Source of the DNA: Xanthoparmelia taractica
Lineage: Eukaryota; Ascomycota; Lecanoromycetes; Lecanorales; Parmeliaceae
Direction of reading: 5' to 3'
Assembly (NCBI GenBank): GCA_033085395.1
Contig: JANQBS010000169.1
Span: forward strand, 1 to 64,000
DNA: 64,000 nucleotides
A program made the translations under genes and the position numbers. Below the pieces are notes generated by a model. The model saw only the letters and a program-made list of their open reading frames with translations. It was not told where the DNA came from and did no database searches. Below, one piece after another: positions 9,748-20,249 of the stretch; position 1 is the first letter of the stretch; each line of letters begins with the position of its first letter.

Positions 9748-10731
9748 GCCCGGAAAGGCGAAATTTACTCAGACATCCAATGGAGACTGGAAAGTGATCG
9801 AGGTCTTTTGAAGGAACTCATGCCCAAGCTTACAGTCGCAAGCCTGTCTGCTGTTACAAATCTCACCCCTACACAAATGGCTGCCCAATCTACTGCGGCA
9901 GCTTATAGGCCCGATTGACCTTTCAGGATAGTGGGCAAGAGTCCCCAAAAGATGATGCGTTTTGTACTTTTATCAACCTACAGCGGGGCTGAAGGCCGCA
10001 GCTCACCCCAGCTTCATTGCCCTGGTATGTTAACTGGTAACACTTCTGAAAAAGGATGAAGGCAGAATCTATTACGAAGACACACAACGAGTTTCGTGTC
10101 TAGTTGTAACGTACCCATCATGGTTTCAGTGCTCATGTACAACACAAGTGTCGACGGCGGCGCGGCCAATCGAACCTGGAAAGGATGGTGAAGGATGAGA
10201 CAGGGAAGATGATGCAGTCGGGCAATGGAGTATGAATAGGCGAGCGGCCGTGAACCTTGAACTCAATAAGCCATCATGACAAAAGTTGTGCTTGACTTTA
10301 TAGAATAGAGTAATGCTCCCGCTGGGAGATCGCCGGTGATGGACGAGGATAGGGTTATCATTGAATTAGTAGAGACGCTGTGGACAAGTCTAAGAAAAGA
10401 GTACAGTTGGTTAGTATGATGTTCTACAGTAATCATCGTATCATTCTTCAAATGAGGACATTTATTGTAGAACGAAGTGTTTCTTCGAGGTACTTGTGAC
10501 AAGCACTTTCACATTAGATATGCCTCAAATTCACACTGAGCTTCTTCTGGGAACCACGAGCTTCACTTCTCATCACTTCGAGCCTCCTTGAAAACAACAC
10601 AACTCCCACACTCTCTACTACATAATCTACCGCCAGGCAACCTCACACTCTCACTACGTCCTCAAACCGCCACAACAGAGCCCACCCACCTCAAACAACT
10701 ACCCCACACTACACCATACAACCATACCACC
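9748..10731. other. Intergenic; promoter and C-rich leader of the MYND gene at its end
   Basis: No gene supported. From about 10600 the plus strand becomes strongly C/A-rich (CCACCTC, ACCCCACACT), a likely 5' leader. The frame of the next gene is open back to ATG 10588, but ATG 10732 has the better context. Confidence 0.45.
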
Positions 10732-11373
10732 ATGGCAACCTCCTCCTCCTCCTCCACCTCCACCACAACCACAACCCTCACCCTCTTCCGCTTCACAATC
10801 CACGCCGCACCCACCCCAACCACCCTCTCCCACACCCATCCCATCCCCTCCTTCCTCTGCCACCCAACCCCAACCCAAAAATCAAACCCCGCCCTCCAAT
10901 CCGCCTTCTTAGACATCCTCTCCCTAATCACCGCCCAACACCACGCCCAATGCATGGCCCTCCTCGCCTCCTCCTCCACCCCCTGCCTCGCCTGCGCCGC
11001 CCCCATATCTGACTGCCTCAAAGCCCCGACTCCGTTCCTCGACCTTGCGGAGCCCCTTGTCGTGGTTGCCGTGTACCCTGTTTGCGGGAATAGGGAGTGC
11101 GAGGGTAAGGTGAGGGGATGGTTGCAGGGGATGCAGGGGAGGGAGAGGGAAAGGGAGAGGGAGGAGGAGGAGAAGTTGTTTCGGGAGGTGCAATGTGAGG
11201 TTTGTGGGAAGGGGGGGGCGAGGAGGTGTAAGGGGTGTGGGGGGGTGGGGTATTGTGGGAAGGAGTGCCAGGTTGAGGGGTGGAAAATTCATAAACGCGT
11301 TTGTGGGAGGAGGAAGGGGAAGAAGGAGGGGGAGGAAGGGGGGAAGGTGGGGGTGCCGTATGAGACGATTTGA
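10732..11373 (+). CDS. Short MYND-type zinc-finger protein
   Basis: 213 residues from ATG 10732 (ACCACCATGGCA context). The N-terminus is a Ser/Thr low-complexity run. The middle carries LVVVAVYPVCGN, a block I associate with short fungal MYND proteins. The C-terminal MYND finger is complete: CEVC, then CKGC, then CGKEC, then HKRVC, giving the C-x2-C, C-x2-C, C-x3-C, H-x3-C ligand pattern for two zinc ions. MYND fingers bind proline-rich peptides. A charged ERERERE linker precedes the finger and a Lys/Gly-rich tail follows. The coding strand switches from extreme C-richness to extreme G-richness near 11040. The partner and process are unknown. Confidence 0.82.
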   Translation: MATSSSSSTSTTTTTLTLFRFTIHAAPTPTTLSHTHPIPSFLCHPTPTQKSNPALQSAFLDILSLITAQHHAQCMALLASSSTPCLACAAPISDCLKAPTPFLDLAEPLVVVAVYPVCGNRECEGKVRGWLQGMQGREREREREEEEKLFREVQCEVCGKGGARRCKGCGGVGYCGKECQVEGWKIHKRVCGRRKGKKEGEEGGKVGVPYETI

Positions 11374-14042
11374 GGGGAGTGATTACTCGGGGATGGGTAT
11401 GGGATGGAATGGTTTGGGGAGGATGACCGTGATGCTAGGTGTGGGAAACGGCATGGGTTTCAGCATTGGCTGATGGCTCCCCTTTGCCTCAGCGATCAAG
11501 TCCTTCGGAAAGGTGTCTGGCTTCTGCCATGAATGGCCCACTATCGGAAACCCAGTTTGAGCACTCGGGCTGCAATTGCATCATTCTACTTGCTGAAGCT
11601 CTCAAAGATAGCTGGAATACAAGCATCATGCCTCATAGGTCAATCAATGTGGCTCCTCCAAAAGTGCAATCATCCCTCGCTCTTACTCCGCTGATAATGC
11701 AAAACCCAGTACAGCAAGAGATCTCGGCCATTGGCAGACGCCGCGCTGATACATCCATCCACCCATTCGCCAGTAGATTATATTTGCTCTCATCCTGATA
11801 TATCGTTATGGAAGTGATTCGCCTAGCCTGAGCTCGACTCATCCCTTTCCATCCCACAACTCGTCGTGACAATATACTAAAATATCCCAAATACTGCCTC
11901 CTGCAATGCCACTCCCTCAACCCCCCTCTGTTTTTTCCTCCTCCTCGCTCATTCCACAACCCCGGAAAGTAGTCCGCGCGCGCACTCATGCTTGAGATTC
12001 ACTCACCCTTCCCCCTTCCCCCCCCCCCAACTAACCCAATACCCTCGCGCATTTCCTTTGCAGTCGTAGCTGGAGCTACTGTGGCGGTTGGGGATAATTA
12101 CTCCGTAGGAGTTCAGGGAGGTATACTGAGAGTGGCTTTCCATGGTGGTGTTCGTTCGCGTGTTTAGCATCTGCATGTCATTCTGAAGGTTTTGGTCGAG
12201 TTGTGAGGGCGAGATGTAGAAGCTGTTCATGTGCGCGAGTGTGGGCTTTGTTCAGCCGATCAGGGACGTCCTCGGTTCATATCGAAGAAGGGTTGAAATT
12301 CGGACGATAAGTCGGAATCTGTTTCTGAGGGTTTCACGGGGCCAATTTAGGTCTTCCATGTTTGGCATTCAACCATGTCTCCGTGGTGGATAGCATAATT
12401 TCGTGAACGTCTGATCCAAGCGTTTCAAAGGCTCAGGCCGCAGGTCTGATTGGGACAAGCAGCATTTATCTGTACTAGGCATCACAAAAACGGGTTTGTG
12501 TAACATTATTTACATCGGGTATCTTCCCCATGGTCATCAAGGGAAGACGAGTAGGCATTGACTTCCCTATAGTGCTGTGATGCCCATCTCACGTGTTGGT
12601 TGGTCATCTCATCCCATATCTGAGTGTCGCTTCATCAAACCCATGGCTGAATTGCTCTTGAAACTAGGTGTCACGAAGCACATATGAGTACACCACCGCC
12701 ATTCAGAGACATAAGAGTCTGAACAAACCACACCAATGACCAGATGCGAAGATAGCGAAGTCCAGCAAATTGACTGCTCCCTCGACTATGAGCAGTGCTC
12801 TTTGAGTCAGCATCTTGAAGCACGGTCATCATGGCAAGAAGACAGAGCATGGGACTCTCTCAAAGACTAGCGAGAATACCAGCTATCACCCTCGTCGTTG
12901 AGTAGCGGCGTTCACAGATACAGGGTTACCTGGATCCATCAATATCACTGGCTGGTAGGTCGTATTCGATGTCTCACTGCGAGAATTTGACCCTTTTGGT
13001 ATCCCAGGCGCTAGCCGTTCTCTTTTTATCACTCGTGTAGCCACAACCAACCTTCGGTTGTCAAAAATAATCAGGCGAAGAAGTGTAGCTCACGATGTTC
13101 TCATGTACAGAAACCTGTTTGTGAAAAGGAGACTTTGAGACCTCATCTGAGGCACAAGCGAACACACATAAGATGAGAATTTGGTTCGAGTGGCGACGCG
13201 CAGATTTCACCACGCAAGGCACTCCTTTGGGTACCTCGGATAGATCTCCATCTATCAGACTGGCATGACCGTAGAATAGCGGTGTTGTTGAGTACACTGA
13301 CGAGCAGAATTTAAAACACCTAAGCAGTTACAGCATAACGCATCAGTGCGCGCAGTGGGCAAGCAGAGTCCCTTCGAGCCCGAGAATACGCTGGTAAGGT
13401 AGGCTAACACTGTGCTTTTCGTAAGTGAATGAAACAGCCTTTATCATATACGCCATCATCGCAACAAATCTTCGTCTATTCGGGTTGTATATAGGCAATA
13501 CCTCAGTCGCTTTCCTTGACTGGCAAGCTCTTGCTTTAGAGCGATGGTCCTTGTATACACAAAGCAGAATCATCTGGTTATATGACGCACTCGATCCTGC
13601 AGGAGCTATTGCAGCATCCAGTACTTTGTCAAGAATGCATATTAAGAGGCTTCACGATGTTGTAGCAGCTTTGACCTTGTATCGTCGTTAATGTTGGCCA
13701 GAGAAGGTCAAATGGATTCACCTTATAAACCCGGTAATGCCGTGCCAAGCCGCTAGAACTAGCTCCGATTAATTTACCTTAGCCCCTCGAAATCCTTCTC
13801 ACTGGTCTAATGGTTCCTGCCCATTTAGTATATCATTCACTGCTCCAAGACTATACATCGTGGATATACACCAGTCGAGTCATCTGTTCTACTAAATACC
13901 ACAAAGTTGCTGGACTCTGTCAGATCGGACATGACCTGGTACCTTCCCCTGCCTGATACGGCGGTGGCGGTCAAGATCTCACACGGCCTCAAAATTGTCT
14001 ATTTGATACTTCTGGAACCCGTAATTATCCGATTCTCATCAA
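11374..14042. other. Long intergenic region
   Basis: About 2.7 kb with no gene I can support firmly. A possible short minus-strand gene at 12003-12230 is listed separately. The remainder has short frames on both strands without motifs. A C-run near 12020 is a low-complexity tract. Confidence 0.45.
12003..12230 (-). CDS. Possible small protein (75 residues), weak
   Basis: ATG at 12230 opens a frame beginning MNSFYISPSQLDQNLQND, hydrophilic and rich in Asn, Ser and Thr for about 60 residues. It then runs into a Gly-rich stretch over a poly-G tract near its end. The first part has coding-like composition. No family, signal peptide or splice support was found, so it may be chance. Confidence 0.2.
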   Translation of the reverse strand: MNSFYISPSQLDQNLQNDMQMLNTRTNTTMESHSQYTSLNSYGVIIPNRHSSSSYDCKGNARGYWVSWGGGKGEG

Positions 14043-14591
14043 ATGTCACAACGTACTATCGATACTTGGCTTAGTTCTCTGAGCTTCCAAAGCTACCGCC
14101 TTACATTCATGCCCGATAAATTCCACTCCGGCTTACTCCTAGCGACAATCCAAGCATTTGAATCTATGCCAGTAACTGAGGAAAACATTGGTCGTCTCGA
14201 AATAAGACTTGGCCAATTAGAGGATCTCAAGGAGGATCTGGCTTCTGTCCAGCAACTGGTCAGCTTGGTTGAAAAGGTCGCCAAGATAAGAGACCAAATG
14301 CGTGACAAGGGATTTTTCCATTTTGACGGGGATGAAGCCGAAGAAGCCCTCTACGGCATAGCTTACTGGTTTGAGAAGAGGAGAATCGAGCAGAGGCAGC
14401 AACAATGGATGAATCTCCTCGTGTTCAGACATTTTTGGCCAAAGGCTGATAACCGAAGGAAAAGACGAATGGTAGAAGTGTTTGCGACGTATGGGAGAAG
14501 ACGGCTCATGTGGGGAGCAGTTCGTCTTCGGGTCGCTACTCCGGTGAAGATCGCCATATGGGCGACCAGGATGTACAGGAGGCTGAAATAA
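14043..14591 (+). CDS. Hypothetical basic protein with coiled-coil segment
   Basis: Single-exon frame of 182 residues from ATG 14043. The middle (NIGRLEIRLGQLEDLKEDLASV and the following heptads) has regular Leu/Ile/Val spacing typical of a coiled coil. The C-terminal third is strongly basic (RRIEQRQQQW, RKRRMVEVF, YGRRRLMW) with a weakly hydrophobic stretch, VATPVKIAIWATRMY. No signal peptide and no family recognised. Length and composition favour a real gene, but there is no homology argument. Confidence 0.45.
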   Translation: MSQRTIDTWLSSLSFQSYRLTFMPDKFHSGLLLATIQAFESMPVTEENIGRLEIRLGQLEDLKEDLASVQQLVSLVEKVAKIRDQMRDKGFFHFDGDEAEEALYGIAYWFEKRRIEQRQQQWMNLLVFRHFWPKADNRRKRRMVEVFATYGRRRLMWGAVRLRVATPVKIAIWATRMYRRLK

Positions 14592-15012
14592 TTAGAATCC
14601 GACCGAGCAAGTTGCAAAGTGCAGCGCCGGAGAGGGAGGTGGAATCCCCTCAAGGTCGTCAAACGCCACGCGATAAAAGCCATGCCTGTCAGAAGCCTTG
14701 CCCATGGTCAAGTTGCACCCTAGGCTAAGTAGAGAGTTTCGATCCAAGTTGTGCTTCAATCAGATAAGCGGCGAAATAACGAGTTCCCAAACGTGGAGAA
14801 CTTCATGCGTTTGCATCACACTACCAACTCAACATGCGCTTGACATGGGCGTCAACTCCGTCAAGTAGCAGTAGGGCAGTCGCCTTTCGAGCGCTTCAGG
14901 ATGAACCTTTTACACGACCCGGACATCCGATCACGCGCGGGCTCTACACTCAAGCGCGATTTATATGCACGCGTTTCAACTTCATCTGCGCAAAGAATCT
15001 ACATCGTCTTCA
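14592..15012. other. Spacer with no supported gene
   Basis: Contains the 3' end of the preceding candidate and the likely promoter of the secreted-protein gene. No clear TATA box or other motif was recognised. Confidence 0.4.
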
Positions 15013-15606
15013 ATGCATCACCACCTGGCCGTCGTACTGGTAATTCGCTTGTGGTTCGCCTTTCACACTCTCAAGGTAGACGCGCTAGCCACCGCCCCTC
15101 AAGGATCCATCACCACGGCAGTCAACCAAACCGACAGTCCATCGACGCTCCTCAACCTCATACTTCCCCACAGTCTACTCAATGAGACTTTCATCCCATA
15201 CCACGTCCCTAATTCTCCGACCACGCTCATGTTCCACGGCTTCGGCCCTGCCTTCCCGCCCGATGAATTACTCCGCGCCGTTGCCTTTGCCGTAGGCATC
15301 GCTTACGACGAAGTGGCTGACCAGGGAGGCAAAGCGCGCATCATCGGTGGGCACTTTGTGTATAACCACGAGTTCTTGAACCAGAAGGAGGTGGAGATCG
15401 CCGTTGCCGATTTCCGAGAGATTGGCTTGCCGATGACGTATTTCATTTTGGTCGATGTGTTGAGGGGGATTGGCGAGTTCGTTTTGTTGCGGGGACGTAG
15501 GGCTCACGAGGTGCAGTTTGAGGTTGAGGTCAAGGGGTTGGGGCATTTGGGGTCGGGGCATGTGGAGTACAAGCCAGCTGCACCGTCGACGTCTGCCGTT
15601 GCGTGA
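15013..15606 (+). CDS. Small secreted protein of unknown function
   Basis: 197 residues from ATG 15013. The start gives a credible signal peptide: MHHHLAVVLVIRLWFAF then an Ala-containing cleavage region near DALATA. The frame is open back to 14965, but those 16 residues would bury the signal. The mature part has N-glycosylation sequons (NQT, NET). It carries the ordered block FPPDELLRAVAFAVG...DEVADQGG, which I believe recurs in uncharacterised secreted fungal proteins. It lacks cysteine pairs, so it is not a typical Cys-rich effector. Function unknown. Confidence 0.6.
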   Translation: MHHHLAVVLVIRLWFAFHTLKVDALATAPQGSITTAVNQTDSPSTLLNLILPHSLLNETFIPYHVPNSPTTLMFHGFGPAFPPDELLRAVAFAVGIAYDEVADQGGKARIIGGHFVYNHEFLNQKEVEIAVADFREIGLPMTYFILVDVLRGIGEFVLLRGRRAHEVQFEVEVKGLGHLGSGHVEYKPAAPSTSAVA

Positions 15607-15960
15607 TTCAATCTCGGATCTGCTCCTGAGGTTTCCGGTCAGGTTCAGCAGGCTGTTATCATCTTCGTTGGAGAAAAATGTGCGCTTTTTCTTCTTTTCA
15701 CGCCTGAATCGATTGCTCTCAATTGGTTTGCTGGGAACGACAATTGTATTACAAAGTTTAGAATTCGCAACCTTCCTCTTACAGCCGGCTGTTATATATC
15801 TCCTAGAATATCCTCCAAGCCAAGTGCTAGAGTTTGGCGTCGATCTTGTGTGCAATCATTGCTGGCGAACCAATGCCTCCTATCGCAGCCACCTGTCGAC
15901 CTTTTTTTTCTGTTCTGTGTATTGTCTTGCTTTGTCTTCTTTTCTTTTCTGTTCTTTTCT

Positions 15961-16004
15961 TTTTTTTTCTTTTCTTTTCTTTTCTTTTCTTTTCTTTTCT
16001 TTTC
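15961..16004. repeat. CTTTT pentanucleotide microsatellite
   Basis: About eight near-perfect TTTTC units, flanked on the left by more T/C-rich sequence from about 15904. A pure pyrimidine strand of this length can form triplex-like structure and is prone to slippage. Confidence 0.9.
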
Positions 16005-16408
16005 CTTTCCGATTGCAAAATGTCTCTCGATACTTCCCCCCACCATCATCATCCTCCTCCTCCTCCTCTACGCTGCATCCCTGGTTTGTCGCCCAATAAA
16101 ATTTCCCCAACCCCAACCCCTTCTCCCCCGGCCCTGCCCTCTCCTTAATGACCCACTCGACCAACTCCCCTCTCCTCGATAACCACACACTCTACATACA
16201 TAACATGCCTACCTACTCTACATGCATGCCTTACTATTGGTAAGTTTCGTCGGCATTACATATAAATCAAAGGCGTGGAACAGGTGGTTTAAAGAGAAGT
16301 AGGTATGTGCAGACTCACTTGTGGGAGTGAGTAGAGCAGGCAAGCTTAGGTTTTTGGAGGAAGGGGGAGATGGGGTGGCGATATCTGGGGTTGGGGAAGG
16401 AAGGAGGG

Positions 16409-16432
16409 TTGCGGGGGGGGAGGGGGGGGGGG
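16409..16432. repeat. Poly-G tract
   Basis: Two runs of eight or more G separated by one A (GGGGGGGGAGGGGGGGGGGGG-like), ending in TTAGG. It is a homopolymer-rich tract and its length may be unreliable in the assembly. Confidence 0.75.
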
Positions 16433-17997
16433 TTAGGTGCCTTTGTAATTTAGTAAGTCATTATACGAACATTTCAGGTGCCAAATATAACGTTCTTCTT
16501 TGGATTTTCTGCAAAGGCCCAAAGAAGGAGACGGTTCCTGTGAAATCTTTTTAAGCGGATAGTATCTGGCATCGTCTTAGCTCGCATCTTTTTCTTCGAT
16601 AAATAAAAAAGCATTCAATTAGATAGGGCGTGGACTTGATATGGGAGCAATTTGAGAACCATTGTCTTGCATCAAGTAGCTCATGGTCTTTCATAGAGAT
16701 AGGGACATCTTGCTGAGTGCGGTCATGGAACTTGTGTCCCCGGCAATTAAGCAGACGTTGGATGGCACCCCTGGCAGTCCCACACCACGGTAGCACAGAT
16801 CGCTCGTAACCCTTCAAACCAATACGCAATGTAAGTCTTCGCCATCCCGGGAACACGTGCTTGGAGGCGGAAGAGATAGGCACCATCGCAACTCTTTCTC
16901 CTTTCGGTCAACCCGGTTGGACTTGGCCTGATACGAGAGATGGGCTTTCGGAGAGTAGCAACGCAGAACACGGAGCTGAAAAGCGAGTGTAGCTTTTTCA
17001 GCAATTTCATGCATCAGCATAATCGGATATACTTTCCAGTCGCCCTTCTTCCGGGCATAAAGCCTGGACGCAGGAATGAAGGAAGATCATAATTGATCGA
17101 CACGTCACAACACCAAGTAAAGACTTGCCAGGCTCTTTGACCACAGTCGACGAAAGTTGGAAGTAGGAGGAGAGGTGTGAGTGATGTAGAGGAATAGCCA
17201 ATTTCTAATGAGGGTGTGGAGAGATATTCTCTTTTTTTCCGTGAGTCAAAGCGGCTGAATCAATTTTGAGGCACGGTCAGACGGAGTATGCATGTAGTAG
17301 AAATGAGGAAAACCTTTGACAATAAAGATATGCCCTCATACATGTAGAGTAACTTAGCTTAAGGTAGGGGTTGAATGTGAGTGTGATTTTCCCACTAGCG
17401 TTGCCGCCCTTGACAGTCGACTTACCTTAACGAAAGCGGCAGGGTTCTATCGGGGGGAGAATGGGCCGATACAACTTCATGCACCTCAGGCACTTCAATC
17501 ACACATTGGCTGCCGCACCAACATTACTCACCACTTGGAGACCAGGTCAGGCAACCAGAGTCTGATCCTGGCCCAAGCCATAATAGATCGACGGTCTTTA
17601 CAGTCCATCACACTTGCAGCATAATGTTGTACATGCACGGTCAGTGATATGCACCTAAGCCACGCGATGGCTTCTCGTGGACACGCAAGGTATGTATGCC
17701 CAATAGATTTCCTTTCTATTTCTGAACCGTGTAATCTTACTCCTTGGCCGAGTCATATTGGCTTGGCTACCCTGCATTCGATCTCAGCCCCCACCCATCC
17801 AGGAAGACCTACGCATGAAGTATTTACGAAGATGCCAAAGCTCTCGACTCAATACACATGAGGAACAGTGAAATAGCATGGATTTTCCGTGCTTCTACTG
17901 CTGACCGCCGTCTGGATTCGCCTGTCCTTGTGGAACCAATGCTGATAATCCCCTATTGGCTTCGTTTCTAAAATCCCGATCTCCTTCTCGTTTGAAC

Positions 17998-19499
17998 ATG
18001 GATGAAATGAATCTGAGCACTCCAGCGAAAACACCAGCCTTGGAGCCTCCACCTGGTGTGCCTCCCAACTTCACAGATCCCTACAGCTTAAGGCCTTTCC
18101 AGGTGGCAACGGCATCCATTTGCGTGGTTACAGCCACTCTGGTTATTGCAGCACGCTTTGTTACAAAGGTTGCGACTTCTCGACGCCTGCAACTCGAAGA
18201 ATGTACATTTCATCTCCAAAGAAAGTCCATTGTGTGACACTGATACGATACATATGTCTCGATTTTGAGTTGGGTAGGCCAAATTTCGCCAAGGATCTGA
18301 TAATTGCATACTCTAAACGTTGGACAGCTTCTTCTTGTGATATACTGCGTCTTCTCAACGATTGCCACAGATCTCGGCAATGGTCGTCATCAATGGGACA
18401 TATCCATCCCCACTTTCTTGAATGTTGTCCGAGTAAGCGGCTCGGGTGGTTTGCATGAAGCTGCCAGGGTCAGATCGATGACTGACATTAGTCTGCAGCT
18501 CTTGAGTATCATCCGGACTGTCTATCCTCCTATGCTTCTTACCTCTAAGCTTTTGATCTTGGTACAATATATCAGGATATTTGCACCAACCAAAAGGGGT
18601 TTTACCTCCTGGGCAACACATTTCTTGATCTGGACCAATTTTATGTTTTATCTCGCCATATTTTTCGTCGTCGTATTCCCATGCACCCCTAGAGAGAAGA
18701 TCTGGAACCCGGCGCGACATGGGACTTGTGTCAAAATCGACACTGTTTTCATCATCACAGGGACCTGGAATGTCTTCTCTGATGTATCCATCCTAATTCT
18801 GCCAATCAGGGAAATCTGGCTATTACAAATGGCAACAAAGAAAAAGTGGCAGATCTCAGCAGTCTTCGCTACTGGCCTTTTGTAAGTAGTCTTGGGATAT
18901 ACAGCATCTCGAGATGATCTCTGACCTATGCGCAGTGCCTGCGTTGCGGGTGTTCTGCGTCTCTATTACAGCGTGAATTACCTTGATACACCTGACGCAA
19001 ACTTCACGATTGTCCCAGTCGGTCTGTGGAGGTGCGTATAGTGACTCATCGCAGCTCCACGATGTCAAGTGCTTAGACCCTCCCCAGCCAAGCCGAAGCT
19101 ACAACACTCTTACTCTGTGGTGCACTCCCGTTTATGCCTCAATTCTTTAAGCTCACCAAACAAACTATCAAGAATCTCAATACTTCGATCTCATCTCGCA
19201 CCAAGCATATAGAGGACTGCCCTACTGGCCTTTTGAGATTCAAAGACTCGAGAAGTCCAGGTCGCTGGCACAAGTCTAACGAGCCGACAGTGCGAGAACT
19301 AACCCAGGAGTACATACCTCTGGGCGACCTTCATAGTACTTCGCTGAACACCATTGAGGCAAGTCAGAAAGTGGATGCAAAGGGCGATGAAAGAAGGGTT
19401 GATGGACGTCAGGCCTCAGAAACAGGTACGGCAGATCTCGGTGGTGGGATTGTGAAGTGTATTCGGATTGAAACAGAGGAAGTCATTCAGCAACAGTGA
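17998..19499 (+). CDS. SAT4-family seven-helix membrane receptor (rhodopsin-domain, PTH11-like)
   Basis: Model: exons 17998-18202, 18254-18273, 18328-18432, 18499-18881, 18936-19031 and 19088-19499, about 406 residues. Hallmarks of the SAT4/rhodopsin-domain family appear in order: PPPGVPPNFTDP at the N-terminus, YVSILSW (helix 2), GNGRHQWDIS, SIIRTVYPPMLLTSKLLIL, YIRIFAP, FPCTPREKIWNP, SDVSILILPI, ISAVFATGLFACVAGVLRL, VGLWSQAEATTLLLCGALP and the hydrophilic tail. These plasma-membrane proteins are thought to sense environmental or host cues. Introns 2-5 are canonical GT-AG, with branch sites such as CTCTAAAC and CTGAC. Intron 1 (18203-18253) has no AG acceptor: it reads GT...AT, or AT...AC if shifted two bases. 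The gene is therefore intact in frame but may be mis-spliced. ATG 17998 is the first ATG. Confidence 0.82.
18203..18253 (+). other. Non-canonical intron 1 of the receptor gene
   Basis: Family sequence requires ...LEE to join YVSILSW. The 51-bp interval starts GTACAT and ends GATACAT. The repeated AT at both borders also allows an ATGTAC...GATAC (AT-AC) reading with the same product. There is no AG between 18217 and 18268, so canonical splicing to this exon is not possible. A branch-like CACTGATAC lies just upstream of the end. Confidence 0.6.
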
Positions 19500-20249
19500 T
19501 CGGCGGATCGACGCATTGTGTCCCTCGTGGTCATACAAATACCGTGCCCATTACATAGGGAGTAAACAACTTGCAAGGATAACAAGCGAGAGGGGGAAAA
19601 TGTGCGGAAAGTCTTGACGAGGCCTAGAATCTGAATTGGCATGGCAACAAGGATGTGGTGACAGGATGCCGGAAGCTCGCGTCTAAACAATACTCTTCCA
19701 TGCCCCAGGAAGCGCCCCTTAATGCCAGTGTCAGCTCTATGCATCGTCACGTGATCAAATCCGCAAATCATGAACCAAAAAACCAGAACCCTGTTCACGA
19801 GCACGTCAGGCTCACTAATCAGTCCCGCCGATTTGGATGATTCAAACTAATGCATGCGCGCGCTCACAGAGCACGCCTCAACTACGCCGCCGATCTTTGC
19901 AGCAATCAGGGATTGCACGCATTGCGTAAAGCAAACTGAGCTGAGATACTTTACTGTAGGTACGAGTAGGATATATCAACCAAGATCCGTCATTGTGCAG
20001 CGCCAAGCGATCGCACCTGTGGGGATAATGGTCGTCGGCAACTCGGCACAGGATGGCTGAAATAAGCACAATCGACGTGGGACCTTACCATTATGCACGA
20101 CATGAAATCCGTCTGGTTCCGTTGATCTATGTTCCCTTCTTAGGGGCACCTCGTGCTTTTCTATTGCTCGCGACAAGATACAATCCTCCACTGAGGTGCA
20201 CAGTCAGTCGTCATACGATATTGGATCCTTCCCCTGATCTAAAGACAAC
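19500..20249. other. Intergenic, no gene seen
   Basis: Short frames only on both strands. It is presumably the terminator of the receptor gene and the upstream region of the old yellow enzyme pseudogene. Confidence 0.45.

Larger units (their letters stand above)
15607..17997. other. Intergenic region with simple repeats
   Basis: Holds a long CTTTT pyrimidine tract (15961-16004), a poly-G tract near 16409-16432 and no supported gene. Minus-strand frames between 16551 and 17201 lack motifs. The last part is probably the promoter of the receptor gene. Confidence 0.45.
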
